This document shows positions 40,515-48,962 of a DNA stretch of 64,000 nucleotides, piece after piece. A program made the translations under genes and the position numbers. This DNA comes from Clostridiaceae bacterium BL-3 (GTDB lineage: Bacteria > Bacillota > Clostridia > Clostridiales > Clostridiaceae): positions 372,001 through 436,000 of the forward strand of contig CADDXC010000002.1 in the NCBI GenBank assembly GCA_902809985.1, read 5' to 3'. A model generated the notes under the pieces. The model did not search any database, was not told the origin of the DNA, and saw only the letters and a program-made list of their open reading frames with translations. The first letter of the stretch is position 1; each line of letters begins with the position of its first letter.

Positions 40515-41744
40515 ATGAATAGTATAAACGGAGCAGATACTGTGTTTGTAATAATATGCGCAGCATTAGTAATGATAATGACTCCGGGATTAGCTCTATT
40601 TTACGGAGGAATGGTAAGAGGGAAAAATACTCTAGATAGTACTCTCCATAGCTATTCGGCATTGGCGGTAATATCTATTCAATGGATACTCATAGGGTAT
40701 ACACTGTGCTTTGGGACAGATATAGGTGGATTGATAGGGGGCTTTAATTTTGCAGGATTGAAGGGAGTCGGTTTTGCACCAAATGCAGATTATGCAGGTA
40801 CGATCCCACAACAGGTTTTTATGCTGTTTCAGCTTATGTTTGCCATAATAACTCCTGCACTTATATCCGGTTCTATTGCAGAAAGAATGAAATTTACACA
40901 CTGGATAGTATTTTTAATATGTTGGACAACGTTGGTTTATGATCCAATTGCTCACTGGGTGTGGGGTGCAGGAGGATGGCTGAAAAATCTTGGAGCACTG
41001 GATTTTGCAGGTGGTAATGTAGTTCACATAAGTTCAGGTGTGTCCGGACTTATTGCAGCATTGATGCTTGGAAAAAGGAGAAATGTGGGAAAACCTAGCA
41101 ATCTTCCAATAACCTGTTTGGGAGCTGCCATTCTCTGGTTTGGATGGTATGGGTTCAATGCAGGAAGTGCACTTGCTATAAATGATGTGGCGGTGAATGC
41201 TTTTATCACTACCAATACTTCTGCAGCAGCTTCGGCCATAAGCTGGAGTATTTGTGAATTTGCCTATAGAAAGAAGATAACTTCTCTCGGAGTTGCCAGT
41301 GGAATAGTTGCAGGTCTTGTAGCTATAACTCCAGGTGCTGGTTTTGTCAGCCCTTTAGCTTCATTGATCATTGGGCTGGTAGGAGGAGCTGTATGTTATT
41401 CATGTATTACTTTCGTTAAAGCTAAATTGGGATATGATGATGCACTTGATGCTTTTGGCTGTCACGGTGTAGGTGGAATATGGGGAGGAATTGCCACTGG
41501 AATATTTGCCTGGAAAGCAATCAATTCAGCTGGTGCAAGTGGATTGATTCATGGTAATCCAAAATTGCTGGGAATTCAGATAATAGCTGTTTTGTCCAGT
41601 GTGGTGTACTCTGCGGTTGTCACGTTTATTATAATAAAGGTAATTAATGCCGTGAGCAGCATAAGAGCAGGTGAAAAAGAAGAACAGGTAGGTTTGGATG
41701 TCACGGAACATGGTGAAGAGGCTTATGGCGGAATTCAGATGTAG
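40515..41744 (+). CDS. amtB: Ammonium transporter
   Basis: A 409-residue Amt protein with eleven helices. Family motifs are the N-terminal ALFYGGMVRGKN, WGAGGWLKNLGALDFAGG, and the twin-His pore residues in GGNVVHISSGVSG and AFGCHGVGGIWG. The Phe-gate region and cytoplasmic tail look complete. It conducts ammonium in nitrogen limitation. The PII gene lies 90 bases downstream, the usual amtB-glnK order, so PII can plug the pore when nitrogen is ample. The leader hairpin upstream suggests attenuation. Confidence 0.94.
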   Translation: MNSINGADTVFVIICAALVMIMTPGLALFYGGMVRGKNTLDSTLHSYSALAVISIQWILIGYTLCFGTDIGGLIGGFNFAGLKGVGFAPNADYAGTIPQQVFMLFQLMFAIITPALISGSIAERMKFTHWIVFLICWTTLVYDPIAHWVWGAGGWLKNLGALDFAGGNVVHISSGVSGLIAALMLGKRRNVGKPSNLPITCLGAAILWFGWYGFNAGSALAINDVAVNAFITTNTSAAASAISWSICEFAYRKKITSLGVASGIVAGLVAITPGAGFVSPLASLIIGLVGGAVCYSCITFVKAKLGYDDALDAFGCHGVGGIWGGIATGIFAWKAINSAGASGLIHGNPKLLGIQIIAVLSSVVYSAVVTFIIIKVINAVSSIRAGEKEEQVGLDVTEHGEEAYGGIQM

Positions 41745-41834
41745 AAAATATTATGAATATAGTTGATAGGCCTTGGCAGAATGATGTAAAATTTATATAT
41801 GGGTGTAAATTATGTTTAATAAGGAGGTAAAATA

Positions 41835-42206
41835 ATGGCTGATAAACTTACTAAAGTGGATATCATTACATCTAAGGGCAAGTTTGAAGAACTGAAAAAA
41901 GCCCTGGGAGACATTGGAATTTCGGGAATGACAGTTACCAACGTGTTAGGATGCGGAATGCAAAAGGGACATAAGGAATATTATAGGGGCCTTACCATGG
42001 ACATAAATTTAGTACCGAAAGTAAAGATTGAGATAGTGGTCTGTGAAGTGCCTGTGGATCTGGTAGTGGAAACTGCTAAAAAAGTGCTTCATACAGGAGA
42101 AATGGGCGATGGAAAAATATTTGTCTACAATGTGGAAAATGTTATACGTATAAGTACGGGAGACGAGGGAAGAGTAGCTCTGCAGTACAGTGATAAAGAT
42201 AAATAA
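41835..42206 (+). CDS. glnB: PII nitrogen-regulatory protein
   Basis: A 123-residue PII signal protein. The conserved core is present: KFEELKKALGDIGISGMTV, GMQKGHKEYYRG, KVKIEIVV and GDGKIFVYNVENVIRISTGDEG. In the T-loop the uridylylated Tyr51 of enteric proteins is replaced: the sequence is YRGLTMD where RGAEY is usual. So uridylylation at that site is unlikely, and control is probably by ATP/ADP and 2-oxoglutarate binding. The C-terminus is about 10 residues longer than usual. AGGAGGT precedes the ATG. Partner: the ammonium transporter upstream. Confidence 0.92.
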   Translation: MADKLTKVDIITSKGKFEELKKALGDIGISGMTVTNVLGCGMQKGHKEYYRGLTMDINLVPKVKIEIVVCEVPVDLVVETAKKVLHTGEMGDGKIFVYNVENVIRISTGDEGRVALQYSDKDK

Positions 42207-42219
42207 AGTGGAAGAGCTG

Positions 42220-42261
42220 AGGGTTGTTTCAATAAAATTTTGAAACAATCCTTTATTTTTT
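42220..42261 (+). terminator. Intrinsic terminator
   Basis: AGGGTTGTTTCA pairs with TGAAACAATCCT, and TTTATTTTTTA follows. Confidence 0.82.
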
Positions 42262-42359
42262 ACCCTGGATTTTGACAGAGTACTGTATTGAAATAAATGC
42301 TGCTTTTGATACAATAGATATAATACCATTACTTGGTATATAAATAGGGAGGGATAAGG

Positions 42360-43076
42360 ATGAGTGAACTGTTGTTTCAAAAAGACAGCTATTTGAAGGA
42401 ATTTAAATGCAGCATTTCTGAAGTAAATAAAACCGAAAATGCAGTTGTACTTGATAGAACCGCATTTTACCCTGCTGGCGGGGGTCAGCCCTATGATACG
42501 GGGATTTTAGAAGGAGGGTCAAATGTATACACTGTTGAAAGAACTAAAAAGATAGGGGATTCTGTATACCACTATATAAATGGGAGACTTCCAGAACCCA
42601 GTCAAACTTGTATAGGGAAGATAGACTGGGACCGCCGGTATAAACTTATGAGGACACATACTGCCATGCACATTTTATGTGCTGTTGCGTGGAGGGATTA
42701 TAAAGCTAAAGTGACCGGCGGAGATATGGACTGCCTAAGTGCGAGGATGGATTTTGAATTCGAAAATTTTAACAGAGAATTAGTGGATGAAATTGAAAAG
42801 AAAGCTAATGAAGAAATAAAATGTAGGAGAGATATCAGGGTTAATTTTCTTGAAAGAGAAGAAGCTCTCAAGATTCCAGATTTAATAAAAACAAAAGAAG
42901 ATCTTCTTCCGAGAGGTATTGATAAAATAAGGACTGTTGAAATTGAAGGATTGGATCTTCAGGCGGATGGGGGCACCCATGTAAAAAATACTGCAGAGGT
43001 CGGCAGTATAAAAGTAGTTAGGTTTAAAAGTAAGGGGAGAATAAATAAGAGAATATATGTGGAGATAGAGGATTAA
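42360..43076 (+). CDS. alaX: AlaX-type alanyl-tRNA editing protein
   Basis: A 238-residue stand-alone editing domain (AlaX-M type). The zinc site uses the His pair in MRTHTAMHILCAV (about residues 97-110) and the GLDLQADGGTHVKNTAEVG segment, with the entry loop TAFYPAGGGQPYDTG. It hydrolyses Ser- or Gly-tRNA(Ala) misacylated by alanyl-tRNA synthetase. AGGGAGG precedes the ATG. The class III PLP gene begins 26 bases downstream; together they look like a two-gene operon. Confidence 0.9.
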   Translation: MSELLFQKDSYLKEFKCSISEVNKTENAVVLDRTAFYPAGGGQPYDTGILEGGSNVYTVERTKKIGDSVYHYINGRLPEPSQTCIGKIDWDRRYKLMRTHTAMHILCAVAWRDYKAKVTGGDMDCLSARMDFEFENFNRELVDEIEKKANEEIKCRRDIRVNFLEREEALKIPDLIKTKEDLLPRGIDKIRTVEIEGLDLQADGGTHVKNTAEVGSIKVVRFKSKGRINKRIYVEIED

Positions 43077-43102
43077 GATATAATAGAAGGGGGTTATAGA
43101 TT

Positions 43103-44449
43103 ATGAAAATAGATAAGTGTATCAAGGAAGTTGAAAGGGACAGCAGAGTTGTTTCCAGGGCCTGTAGAATTCCATACTTTCCGTTAGTTGTAGAAAGCAT
43201 AGAAGGATCCACTGTAAAGGACATAGATGGGAATGAATATATAGATCTGCTGTGCAGTGCCGGTTCAATAAATGTAGGGGGAGCCAATGAAAATGTCAAA
43301 AAATCCATAATTGAACAGGTGAATAAATATGTCCACTATACTCCTGCATATCTTTACAACAAACCTATGATTGATTTGGCAGAAAAACTTGTAAAAATTA
43401 CGCCCGGGGAATTTCCCAAAAGGGTTGCCTTTGGGCTTTCGGGTTCAGATGCCAATGACGGAGCTATTAAATTTGCCAGGGCTTATACTGGAAGAAGCTC
43501 CATAATCACTTTTATTGGAGCCTATCACGGTGTTACTTATGGATCCATGTCCATGTCTGCAATTACCACAAAGATGAGAAGAAAACTCGGACCTTTTTTA
43601 CCTGGGGTTTACAGCTTCCCCTATCCTAACTGTTATAGATGTAATTACGACAAAAAAGAAAACTGCTGTAATTTGGAGTGTCTCCACCAGATTCAAATTG
43701 CCTTTGACAGCTATTTGCCTTCTGACGAAGTGGCGGCAGTGGTAATTGAGCCCATCCAGGGAGATGCTGGAATTATAGTTCCTCCCGGAAGATATATGAA
43801 AAAGCTCTATGAACTGTGCGCTCAAAATGGAATTTTGTTTATAAGTGAAGAGGTCCAGCAGGGTTTCGGCCGTACCGGTAAGTGGTTTGGCATTGAAAAT
43901 TTTGACATAATCCCGGATGCAGTTATTCTTGGAAAATCCATAGGCGGAGGACTGCCCTTAAGTGCGATTGTAGGAAGGGAAGAGATAATGCAGAGCCTTG
44001 ATCCTCCTGCCCATACATTTACAACAGCTGCCAATCCTGTATGCTGTTCCTCTGCTGTCAGTGCTATAGACGTAATTTCCCAAGATGGATTTTTAGAACA
44101 TGTTAATGAAATAGGAAATTTTGCAAGAAATTATTTGAATAATTTGAAAGATGAATGTCCTATTATAGGAGATGTGAGAGGGATTGGATTATCCATAGGG
44201 GTGGAACTGGTCAAGGATAAAATGAGCAAGGAGAAAAATACGGAAGCCACCTTGAAGATATGTTACAGGTGTTATGAAAAGGGAGTTATCCTCATATCTC
44301 TAAATGGAAATGTACTTAGAATTCAACCGCCTCTGATTATTACGAAGGATGAAATGTTTAAAGCCCTGGAAATTATAAAATCCTCCATTGAAGATTATCT
44401 GCAGGGAAATATACCAGATGAAGTACTGAATACCATAAAGGGATGGTAA
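43103..44449 (+). CDS. Class III PLP enzyme, aminotransferase or isoleucine 2-epimerase-like
   Basis: A 448-residue fold-type I enzyme. Diagnostic segments are LLCSAGSINVGGANENVKK, HYTPAYLYN, GLSGSDANDGAIKFARAYTG, VIEPIQGDAGIIVPP, the PLP Lys in AVILGKSIGGGLPLSAI, and PPAHTFTTAANPVC. Many match those I remember for Lactobacillus isoleucine 2-epimerase, a racemase within the class III aminotransferases, more closely than typical GABA or ornithine aminotransferases. A Cys cluster (NCYRCNYDKKENCCNLEC) inserted near residue 175 is unusual and could bind a metal. It lies downstream of alaX. Racemase versus transaminase is not settled here. Confidence 0.8.
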   Translation: MKIDKCIKEVERDSRVVSRACRIPYFPLVVESIEGSTVKDIDGNEYIDLLCSAGSINVGGANENVKKSIIEQVNKYVHYTPAYLYNKPMIDLAEKLVKITPGEFPKRVAFGLSGSDANDGAIKFARAYTGRSSIITFIGAYHGVTYGSMSMSAITTKMRRKLGPFLPGVYSFPYPNCYRCNYDKKENCCNLECLHQIQIAFDSYLPSDEVAAVVIEPIQGDAGIIVPPGRYMKKLYELCAQNGILFISEEVQQGFGRTGKWFGIENFDIIPDAVILGKSIGGGLPLSAIVGREEIMQSLDPPAHTFTTAANPVCCSSAVSAIDVISQDGFLEHVNEIGNFARNYLNNLKDECPIIGDVRGIGLSIGVELVKDKMSKEKNTEATLKICYRCYEKGVILISLNGNVLRIQPPLIITKDEMFKALEIIKSSIEDYLQGNIPDEVLNTIKGW

Positions 44450-44502
44450 TAAAAAATGTCTCTGGAATTCAGTTCCGGTTTTTGTGGTGAATCTCTGTAA
44501 TA

Positions 44503-44562
44503 AAAGTACTTGAAAGTAAAAAGCCCGCTTATCACAGGGATTTTTTAATTTTCAAGTACTCT
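44503..44562. terminator. Bidirectional terminator hairpin
   Basis: AGTACTTGAAA (44505-44515) pairs perfectly with TTTCAAGTACT (44550-44560). It lies between the PLP gene and the minus-strand nitroreductase. A shorter hairpin GGAATTC/GTTCC with a T run (about 44463-44484) precedes it. Confidence 0.7.
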
Positions 44563-44565
44563 GCT

Positions 44566-45135
44566 TTATTTTTCGTAGAAAATAAGTGCTGGTTTTCTTC
44601 TGGGAGGTTTCTGATTTTTTTGATTCTCATCGGGATAGCCGGCTATCATGGTGCTTACCAGTTTGTAGGAATCGGGTACATTGTGTTTTGATTTGAATTC
44701 AGGAGTACTGCATATACATTCTGCAAATCCAATCCAGCAGGTTCCCAGACCGAATTCTTTGGCAGAGAGCATGATATTGCCTGCTGCCAGGGAGCAGTCA
44801 TAAGTACACCAGTGTGAAGATGTGTCACCGTAAATTACTATTACACAGGGAGCACCGTAAAAAACGCTGAAGTTTTCATCTTTAAGCCAGTTTTCATATT
44901 GTTTGAAATAAGGATAATCTGCTATGTTTTCCACCAGATATTTCTTGATTTCATCCGATAGGGATTTTATTTCCCCTTTGTCTGTTATGACTACAAATCC
45001 CCAGGGCTGGCCGTAGGAACCGGTAGCAGCTTTTGTCCCGAGCGTGATTAATTCATGAATTGTATTTGAATCCACCTCCTGATCCTTAAAGGATCTTGTA
45101 CTTCTTCTTGTATTTATTCTTTCAATGATATTCAT
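44566..45135 (-). CDS. Nitroreductase-family flavoprotein
   Basis: A 189-residue flavoprotein. NTRRSTRSFKDQEV supplies the FMN-phosphate Arg/Ser pair, then GTKAATGSYGQPWGFVVI (the substrate loop), YGAPCVIVIYGD, and LGTCWIGFAECI. The product ends KKPPRRKPAL-like, typical of the family. I use ATG 45135, preceded by GAGAGGAG; the frame opens 75 bases earlier without a ribosome site. It uses NAD(P)H to reduce nitro or quinone groups. It is convergent with the preceding operon. Confidence 0.87.
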   Translation of the reverse strand: MNIIERINTRRSTRSFKDQEVDSNTIHELITLGTKAATGSYGQPWGFVVITDKGEIKSLSDEIKKYLVENIADYPYFKQYENWLKDENFSVFYGAPCVIVIYGDTSSHWCTYDCSLAAGNIMLSAKEFGLGTCWIGFAECICSTPEFKSKHNVPDSYKLVSTMIAGYPDENQKNQKPPRRKPALIFYEK

Positions 45136-45373
45136 AATAGGACTCCTCTCCATGGTATAAAACAGTTTCTTCTTATATTGAATGATACTTAAATATGAAA
45201 CCATTGTCAACTATTTAAACACCTTAGGGTTTTGGCTGCTCCCCATTTATTATAGATTGATAGCATTATATATGATAAAATACATATTGTGAGTGAAAAA
45301 GTTAAAGCTTCAGTTTCTGCAAGTTTGTATATTTGAAATGTATTACATACGTTAAAGAAAGGGAGAAGATGAA

Positions 45374-46027
45374 TTGAGATATAAATATGTACTTTTTGAT
45401 TTAGATGGAACTCTGACGGACTCCAAAGAGGGGATAACAAAGTCGGTACAATATGCCCTGGGAAAATATAATATTGCTGTAGAGAATTTGGATTTACTTG
45501 AAGTCTTCATAGGCCCACCGCTTAAGGATTCATTTATGCAGTATTACAATTTTAGTGAAGAACAGGCGCTTCATGCAATTGGATATTACAGGGAATATTT
45601 TGAGACAAAGGGAATATTTCAAAATAAAGTGTATGAAAACATTGAAGGCCTTTTGAAAAAGCTGAAGAAGTTGAAATTGAATTTGATAGTAGCTACTTCA
45701 AAACCCACGGAATTTGCCAAAAGGATATTGAAGCATTTTAATTTATATTCATATTTTGACACTGTTGTCGGCAGCAATTTAGATGGGACAAGATGTAAAA
45801 AAGGGGAAGTGATCGGGTATATCATAGATAAGTATAGTATAGGCGATACCCGGCAGGTAGTTATGGTGGGTGACAGGAGGCATGATGTCATAGGGGCATT
45901 GGAAAATGGCATAGATTGTATAGGAGTTGCTTATGGATATGGTTCTGTTGAAGAACTTAGAAATGCAAAGGCAGCTTATATTGTTCATGATGTGAATGAA
46001 CTATTTCAAAGAATTATTTCCGTGTAG
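45374..46027 (+). CDS. HAD hydrolase, phosphoglycolate phosphatase-like
   Basis: A 217-residue HAD protein with a C1 cap. The nucleophile motif is VLFDLDGTLTDS (residues 6-17), the second motif is in LIVATSKPTEFA, and the acidic motif is MVGDRRHDVIGALENGID. The cap sequence FIGPPLKDSFMQYY is shared by the Gph/PpaX group, which dephosphorylates phosphoglycolate or pyrophosphate. It starts with TTG after AAAGGGAGAAG. A terminator overlaps the stop. Confidence 0.85.
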   Translation: MRYKYVLFDLDGTLTDSKEGITKSVQYALGKYNIAVENLDLLEVFIGPPLKDSFMQYYNFSEEQALHAIGYYREYFETKGIFQNKVYENIEGLLKKLKKLKLNLIVATSKPTEFAKRILKHFNLYSYFDTVVGSNLDGTRCKKGEVIGYIIDKYSIGDTRQVVMVGDRRHDVIGALENGIDCIGVAYGYGSVEELRNAKAAYIVHDVNELFQRIISV

Positions 46028-46046
46028 GAAATAGTTCTATTTTATT
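46011..46046 (+). terminator. Intrinsic terminator overlapping the stop codon
   Basis: GAATTATTTCC (46011-46021) pairs with GGAAATAGTTC (46027-46037), spanning the UAG stop at 46025-46027. T-rich sequence follows. Confidence 0.65.
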
Positions 46047-46128
46047 TAGATCTGCAGTGCCTGGATGGTACCGAAAAAACTTGAAAAATATTACCATATT
46101 TAAAGGCTTAAAATAGCTAATTTATATA

Positions 46129-47013
46129 TTAGATTGAGGTTTGCCGGGAAATGTTGGCGATACCTCTATAAGCACCGTAGATATTGGCACTTGTTACTAA
46201 ATCACCTGTATTAAGTGCAGGTACTACAGGAATTGAATATGTCTTATTAATATTCAGTGATTCGTCAGTCGAATTAATATATTCATCTGAAACATAATAT
46301 TTATCAATGGTACCATTACTTCTTGTTATAACTAATTCTATCATTACTACGAATATGGAATGCCGTTCAGTTGCTCCGGTTGCTGTGACTTCGGTTAGGC
46401 TGGGATTTGAAGGAACTGGAGAAGTAACAGGGTTATGGCTATTAACTATTTGTACTGATAGATGGAAATCATGATTGCAATGCGGTTTGTCATTTTGTGT
46501 GGTATCGTTATGTTTATAAGTGATAGTTATAAAAGGAACTATCTGTTGTTTTGTTGATAATGCCGAGCCAAAACTTGCTACAGAGTTGTTCCATATACTG
46601 GAAACCATTATACCCTTGTTTGATGAAGCGTTTTTAATCCATGGAGAAACTATATGAGTTATATCTATAGTAACTGCTGATTTGGATGTCATTGGATAAA
46701 ACTTAATTCCGTTAAATTTATCTGCTGATGGAATTCTAGAATAAGTAGTGTATAAGCTAAAATGGTCATATATTGGATATATTATAAATTCAATACTTTT
46801 ATCGTTATGAAAACTATCACATTTAAATAATGTTAATTCAGCTTTGGTTGCTATAATATTATTTGGTAATGAAGAGATATTGAAATAAAGTAAACCATGA
46901 TACTCAAAATTGCCATCACATCCTACAATTATCCTGTAGTCTTGAATATTTCCATTTGGAATTTTATCAGTTAATGTGAGGCTTTTACTTGCTGGAATCA
47001 TAAATGTATCCAA
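46129..47013 (-). CDS. Surface-type protein: DNRLRE/CBM96-like domain plus a shared C-terminal domain
   Basis: The 294-residue product starts like MDTFMIPASKSLTLTDK. Residues 1-185 (GLLYFNISSLPNNIIATKAE, VTIDITHIVSPWIK, KGIMVSSIWNN) match the DNRLRE/CBM96-like beta-sandwich found in bacterial surface and spore proteins. After a Pro/Ser hinge, residues about 210-290 form a second domain (TEVTATGATERHSIFVVMIE, then YYVSDEYINST, VVPALNTGDLVT). I choose TTG 47013 after GGAGG. There is no signal peptide, which would fit assembly on a spore. The 99-residue protein encoded upstream on the same strand is a free copy of the second domain. Confidence 0.62.
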   Translation of the reverse strand: MDTFMIPASKSLTLTDKIPNGNIQDYRIIVGCDGNFEYHGLLYFNISSLPNNIIATKAELTLFKCDSFHNDKSIEFIIYPIYDHFSLYTTYSRIPSADKFNGIKFYPMTSKSAVTIDITHIVSPWIKNASSNKGIMVSSIWNNSVASFGSALSTKQQIVPFITITYKHNDTTQNDKPHCNHDFHLSVQIVNSHNPVTSPVPSNPSLTEVTATGATERHSIFVVMIELVITRSNGTIDKYYVSDEYINSTDESLNINKTYSIPVVPALNTGDLVTSANIYGAYRGIANISRQTSI

Positions 47014-47091
47014 GGATATTACCTCCAATCTAAAATGAATATGATAGATGACCAATAACATTTTCATGCCTTGGCCATCTATATTATTATA

Positions 47092-47391
47092 TTATGACTG
47101 AACTATTTCAGCTTTTAATGACCCATAACTTGTTAACGTTACAGTTTCGCCTGTTTCTAATTTTGGAACAATTGCAAGGTTAAGAGTGTCATTGACATCT
47201 AATGGAGTTGTACCTGCTGAATTGTCATAAACAGTAGCAATAGAGAAGTACTCATGACTTGAGTCAGTCCTAAGAACATCTAATTGAATTGCTTCAACGA
47301 AACTAGTTCCTGCGGGTACAGTCCCTGTTACTGTAACTAATTGCCCAGAAGCAGTCTGTGGTGTATCAAAATCTACTGGCAATGCAGCCAT
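47092..47391 (-). CDS. Hypothetical protein, free copy of the shared C-terminal domain
   Basis: A 99-residue protein whose middle aligns by eye with the C-terminal domain of the neighbour at 46129: TVPAGTSFVEAIQLDVLRTD, YFSIATVYDNSAGTTPLDVN, LAIVPKLETGETVTLTSYGS. The shared core is Y-x-N-S, then L-x-V/I-N-x-T, then V-P-x-L-x-T-G-x-x-V-T. I do not recognise it from a named family. No signal peptide is present. GGAAG precedes the ATG. The pair is probably an operon, this gene first; the spacing is 78 bases. Confidence 0.6.
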   Translation of the reverse strand: MAALPVDFDTPQTASGQLVTVTGTVPAGTSFVEAIQLDVLRTDSSHEYFSIATVYDNSAGTTPLDVNDTLNLAIVPKLETGETVTLTSYGSLKAEIVQS

Positions 47392-47511
47392 ATATTATTC
47401 ACTTCCTTCGTTTTCATTTATTATAGATATAAACTTTTGTCTAATAAATATAGTATTTAGAATTTATGAAATTGTTACTGGGTAAATTTAAATGCAAATA
47501 TCACAGTCCTA

Positions 47512-47562
47512 TTGACAGAGAGAAAATTCAAAATTATAATAAAAATAGATTAACTAGTTAAT
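47512..47562 (+). promoter_or_regulatory. Promoter and palindromic operator 1 (purine genes)
   Basis: TTGACA (47512-47517), 17 bases, TATAAT (47535-47540), then the perfect palindrome ATTAACTAGTTAAT (47549-47562) over the expected start site. The same layout precedes 52116 and 53859. The repeated palindrome at +1 suggests a repressor. Confidence 0.85.
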
Positions 47563-47651
47563 AAAAATTTGATTGTTAAACATTTGGTAATTGAAGATCT
47601 TTTATTCTAATTTAACTGCCTGAACGTAAAAAGCTCATAGGAGGCGATCTA

Positions 47652-48935
47652 ATGAAAAACGTGTATGCAGTTAAAGGTAATATTATTTTCACCAAAGCCT
47701 TTGGTAAATTTGAAGTGCTTGAAAATGGATATATTGTTGTCGAGGGTAAACTTGTTAAAGGTGTTTATGAACATCTTCCTGAAGAATTCAGCGGAGTGAG
47801 GATTGTGGATTATGGGGACTCACTTATAATTCCGGGATTTGTTGATCTCCATCTACATGCATCCCAGTATGGCAATCTGGGACTTGGAATTGACAAGGAG
47901 TTGATGCCGTGGCTTGAAACCTATACGTTCCCTGAAGAAGCAAGGTATTCTGATATAGAATATGCGAAAAAAGTGTACTCAGCTTTGATAAGGGAATTAT
48001 GGAGGTATGGCACTACTAGATGCTGTATCTTTGCAACTATGCATAAGGATTCCACTAAACTCCTTATGGATTTGCTCGCACAATCTGGATTGTCGGCTTA
48101 CGTGGGAAAGGTGAATATGGATAGAAACTCTCCCGAATATCTGGTGGAAGACACGAAAAATTCAATAGAGGATACAGAAGAAATATTAAAAGAGTATTTA
48201 AGCAAATATGAACTTGTAAAACCCATTATCACTCCGAGATTTGTTCCAAGCTGCAGTCCTAAATTGTTAAAGAGTCTGGGGAATTTGGCCAGGGAGTACA
48301 GGGTACCGGTGCAGTCTCATCTGTCTGAAAATTGTGATGAAATCAATTTTGTAAGAAAACTGCATCCCGATCATGATAACTATGCAAGCGTATATGAAAG
48401 TGCTGGACTTTTTGGAGAGATGCCTACTGTCATGGCCCACTGCATTCTGGTAGATGAAGATGAAATTGAACTGATGAGGAAAAATAACGTATTTGTAGCT
48501 CACTGCCCGCTGTCAAACTGCAATTTGTCAAGCGGTATTGCACCCATTAGAAGGCTTGTTTCCAGAGGCATTCCTGTAGGGCTTGGGAGTGACATATCCG
48601 CTGGAAATAGTCTTTCCATGATGAATGTAATCGTAAACAGCGGCCAGGTGTCCAACCTGAAATGGCTTAAAAGCAGCAGAGTAGATAAACCTCTTACTAC
48701 GGCGGAATTGTTCTACATGGCCACTAAGGGAGGGGGAAAATTTTTTGGAAGGGTAGGAAGCTTTGAAAGGGGATATGAATTTGATGCCCTTGTCATTGAT
48801 GACAGCAATCTATCTATATTCAGATCTTTGTCTTTAGAGGAAAGATTGCAGAAGTTTATCTATACAGGGGATGACAGAAATATAAAAGTGAGATATGTAA
48901 GCGGAAGGGAGGTAAAGGAACCAATACTCTATTAA
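47652..48935 (+). CDS. guaD: Guanine deaminase
   Basis: A 427-residue amidohydrolase. The metal-binding motif is VDLHLHASQYGNLG (near residue 69), PWLETYTFPEEAR is the guanine-deaminase signature, followed by QSHLSENCDE, VMAHCILVDEDE and GLGSDISAG with the catalytic Asp. It converts guanine to xanthine and ammonia, feeding purine catabolism. AGGAGGCG precedes the ATG. The purine permease starts 28 bases downstream. The promoter with the ATTAACTAGTTAAT operator is upstream. Confidence 0.9.
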   Translation: MKNVYAVKGNIIFTKAFGKFEVLENGYIVVEGKLVKGVYEHLPEEFSGVRIVDYGDSLIIPGFVDLHLHASQYGNLGLGIDKELMPWLETYTFPEEARYSDIEYAKKVYSALIRELWRYGTTRCCIFATMHKDSTKLLMDLLAQSGLSAYVGKVNMDRNSPEYLVEDTKNSIEDTEEILKEYLSKYELVKPIITPRFVPSCSPKLLKSLGNLAREYRVPVQSHLSENCDEINFVRKLHPDHDNYASVYESAGLFGEMPTVMAHCILVDEDEIELMRKNNVFVAHCPLSNCNLSSGIAPIRRLVSRGIPVGLGSDISAGNSLSMMNVIVNSGQVSNLKWLKSSRVDKPLTTAELFYMATKGGGKFFGRVGSFERGYEFDALVIDDSNLSIFRSLSLEERLQKFIYTGDDRNIKVRYVSGREVKEPILY

Positions 48936-48962
48936 TTATAATTTTATTAGGGGGAATTTTAT

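Noticed and set aside
47392-47651. A purine riboswitch before guaD
   Set aside because: No purine-aptamer core is seen. The region is explained by a promoter and a palindromic operator shared with two other genes.
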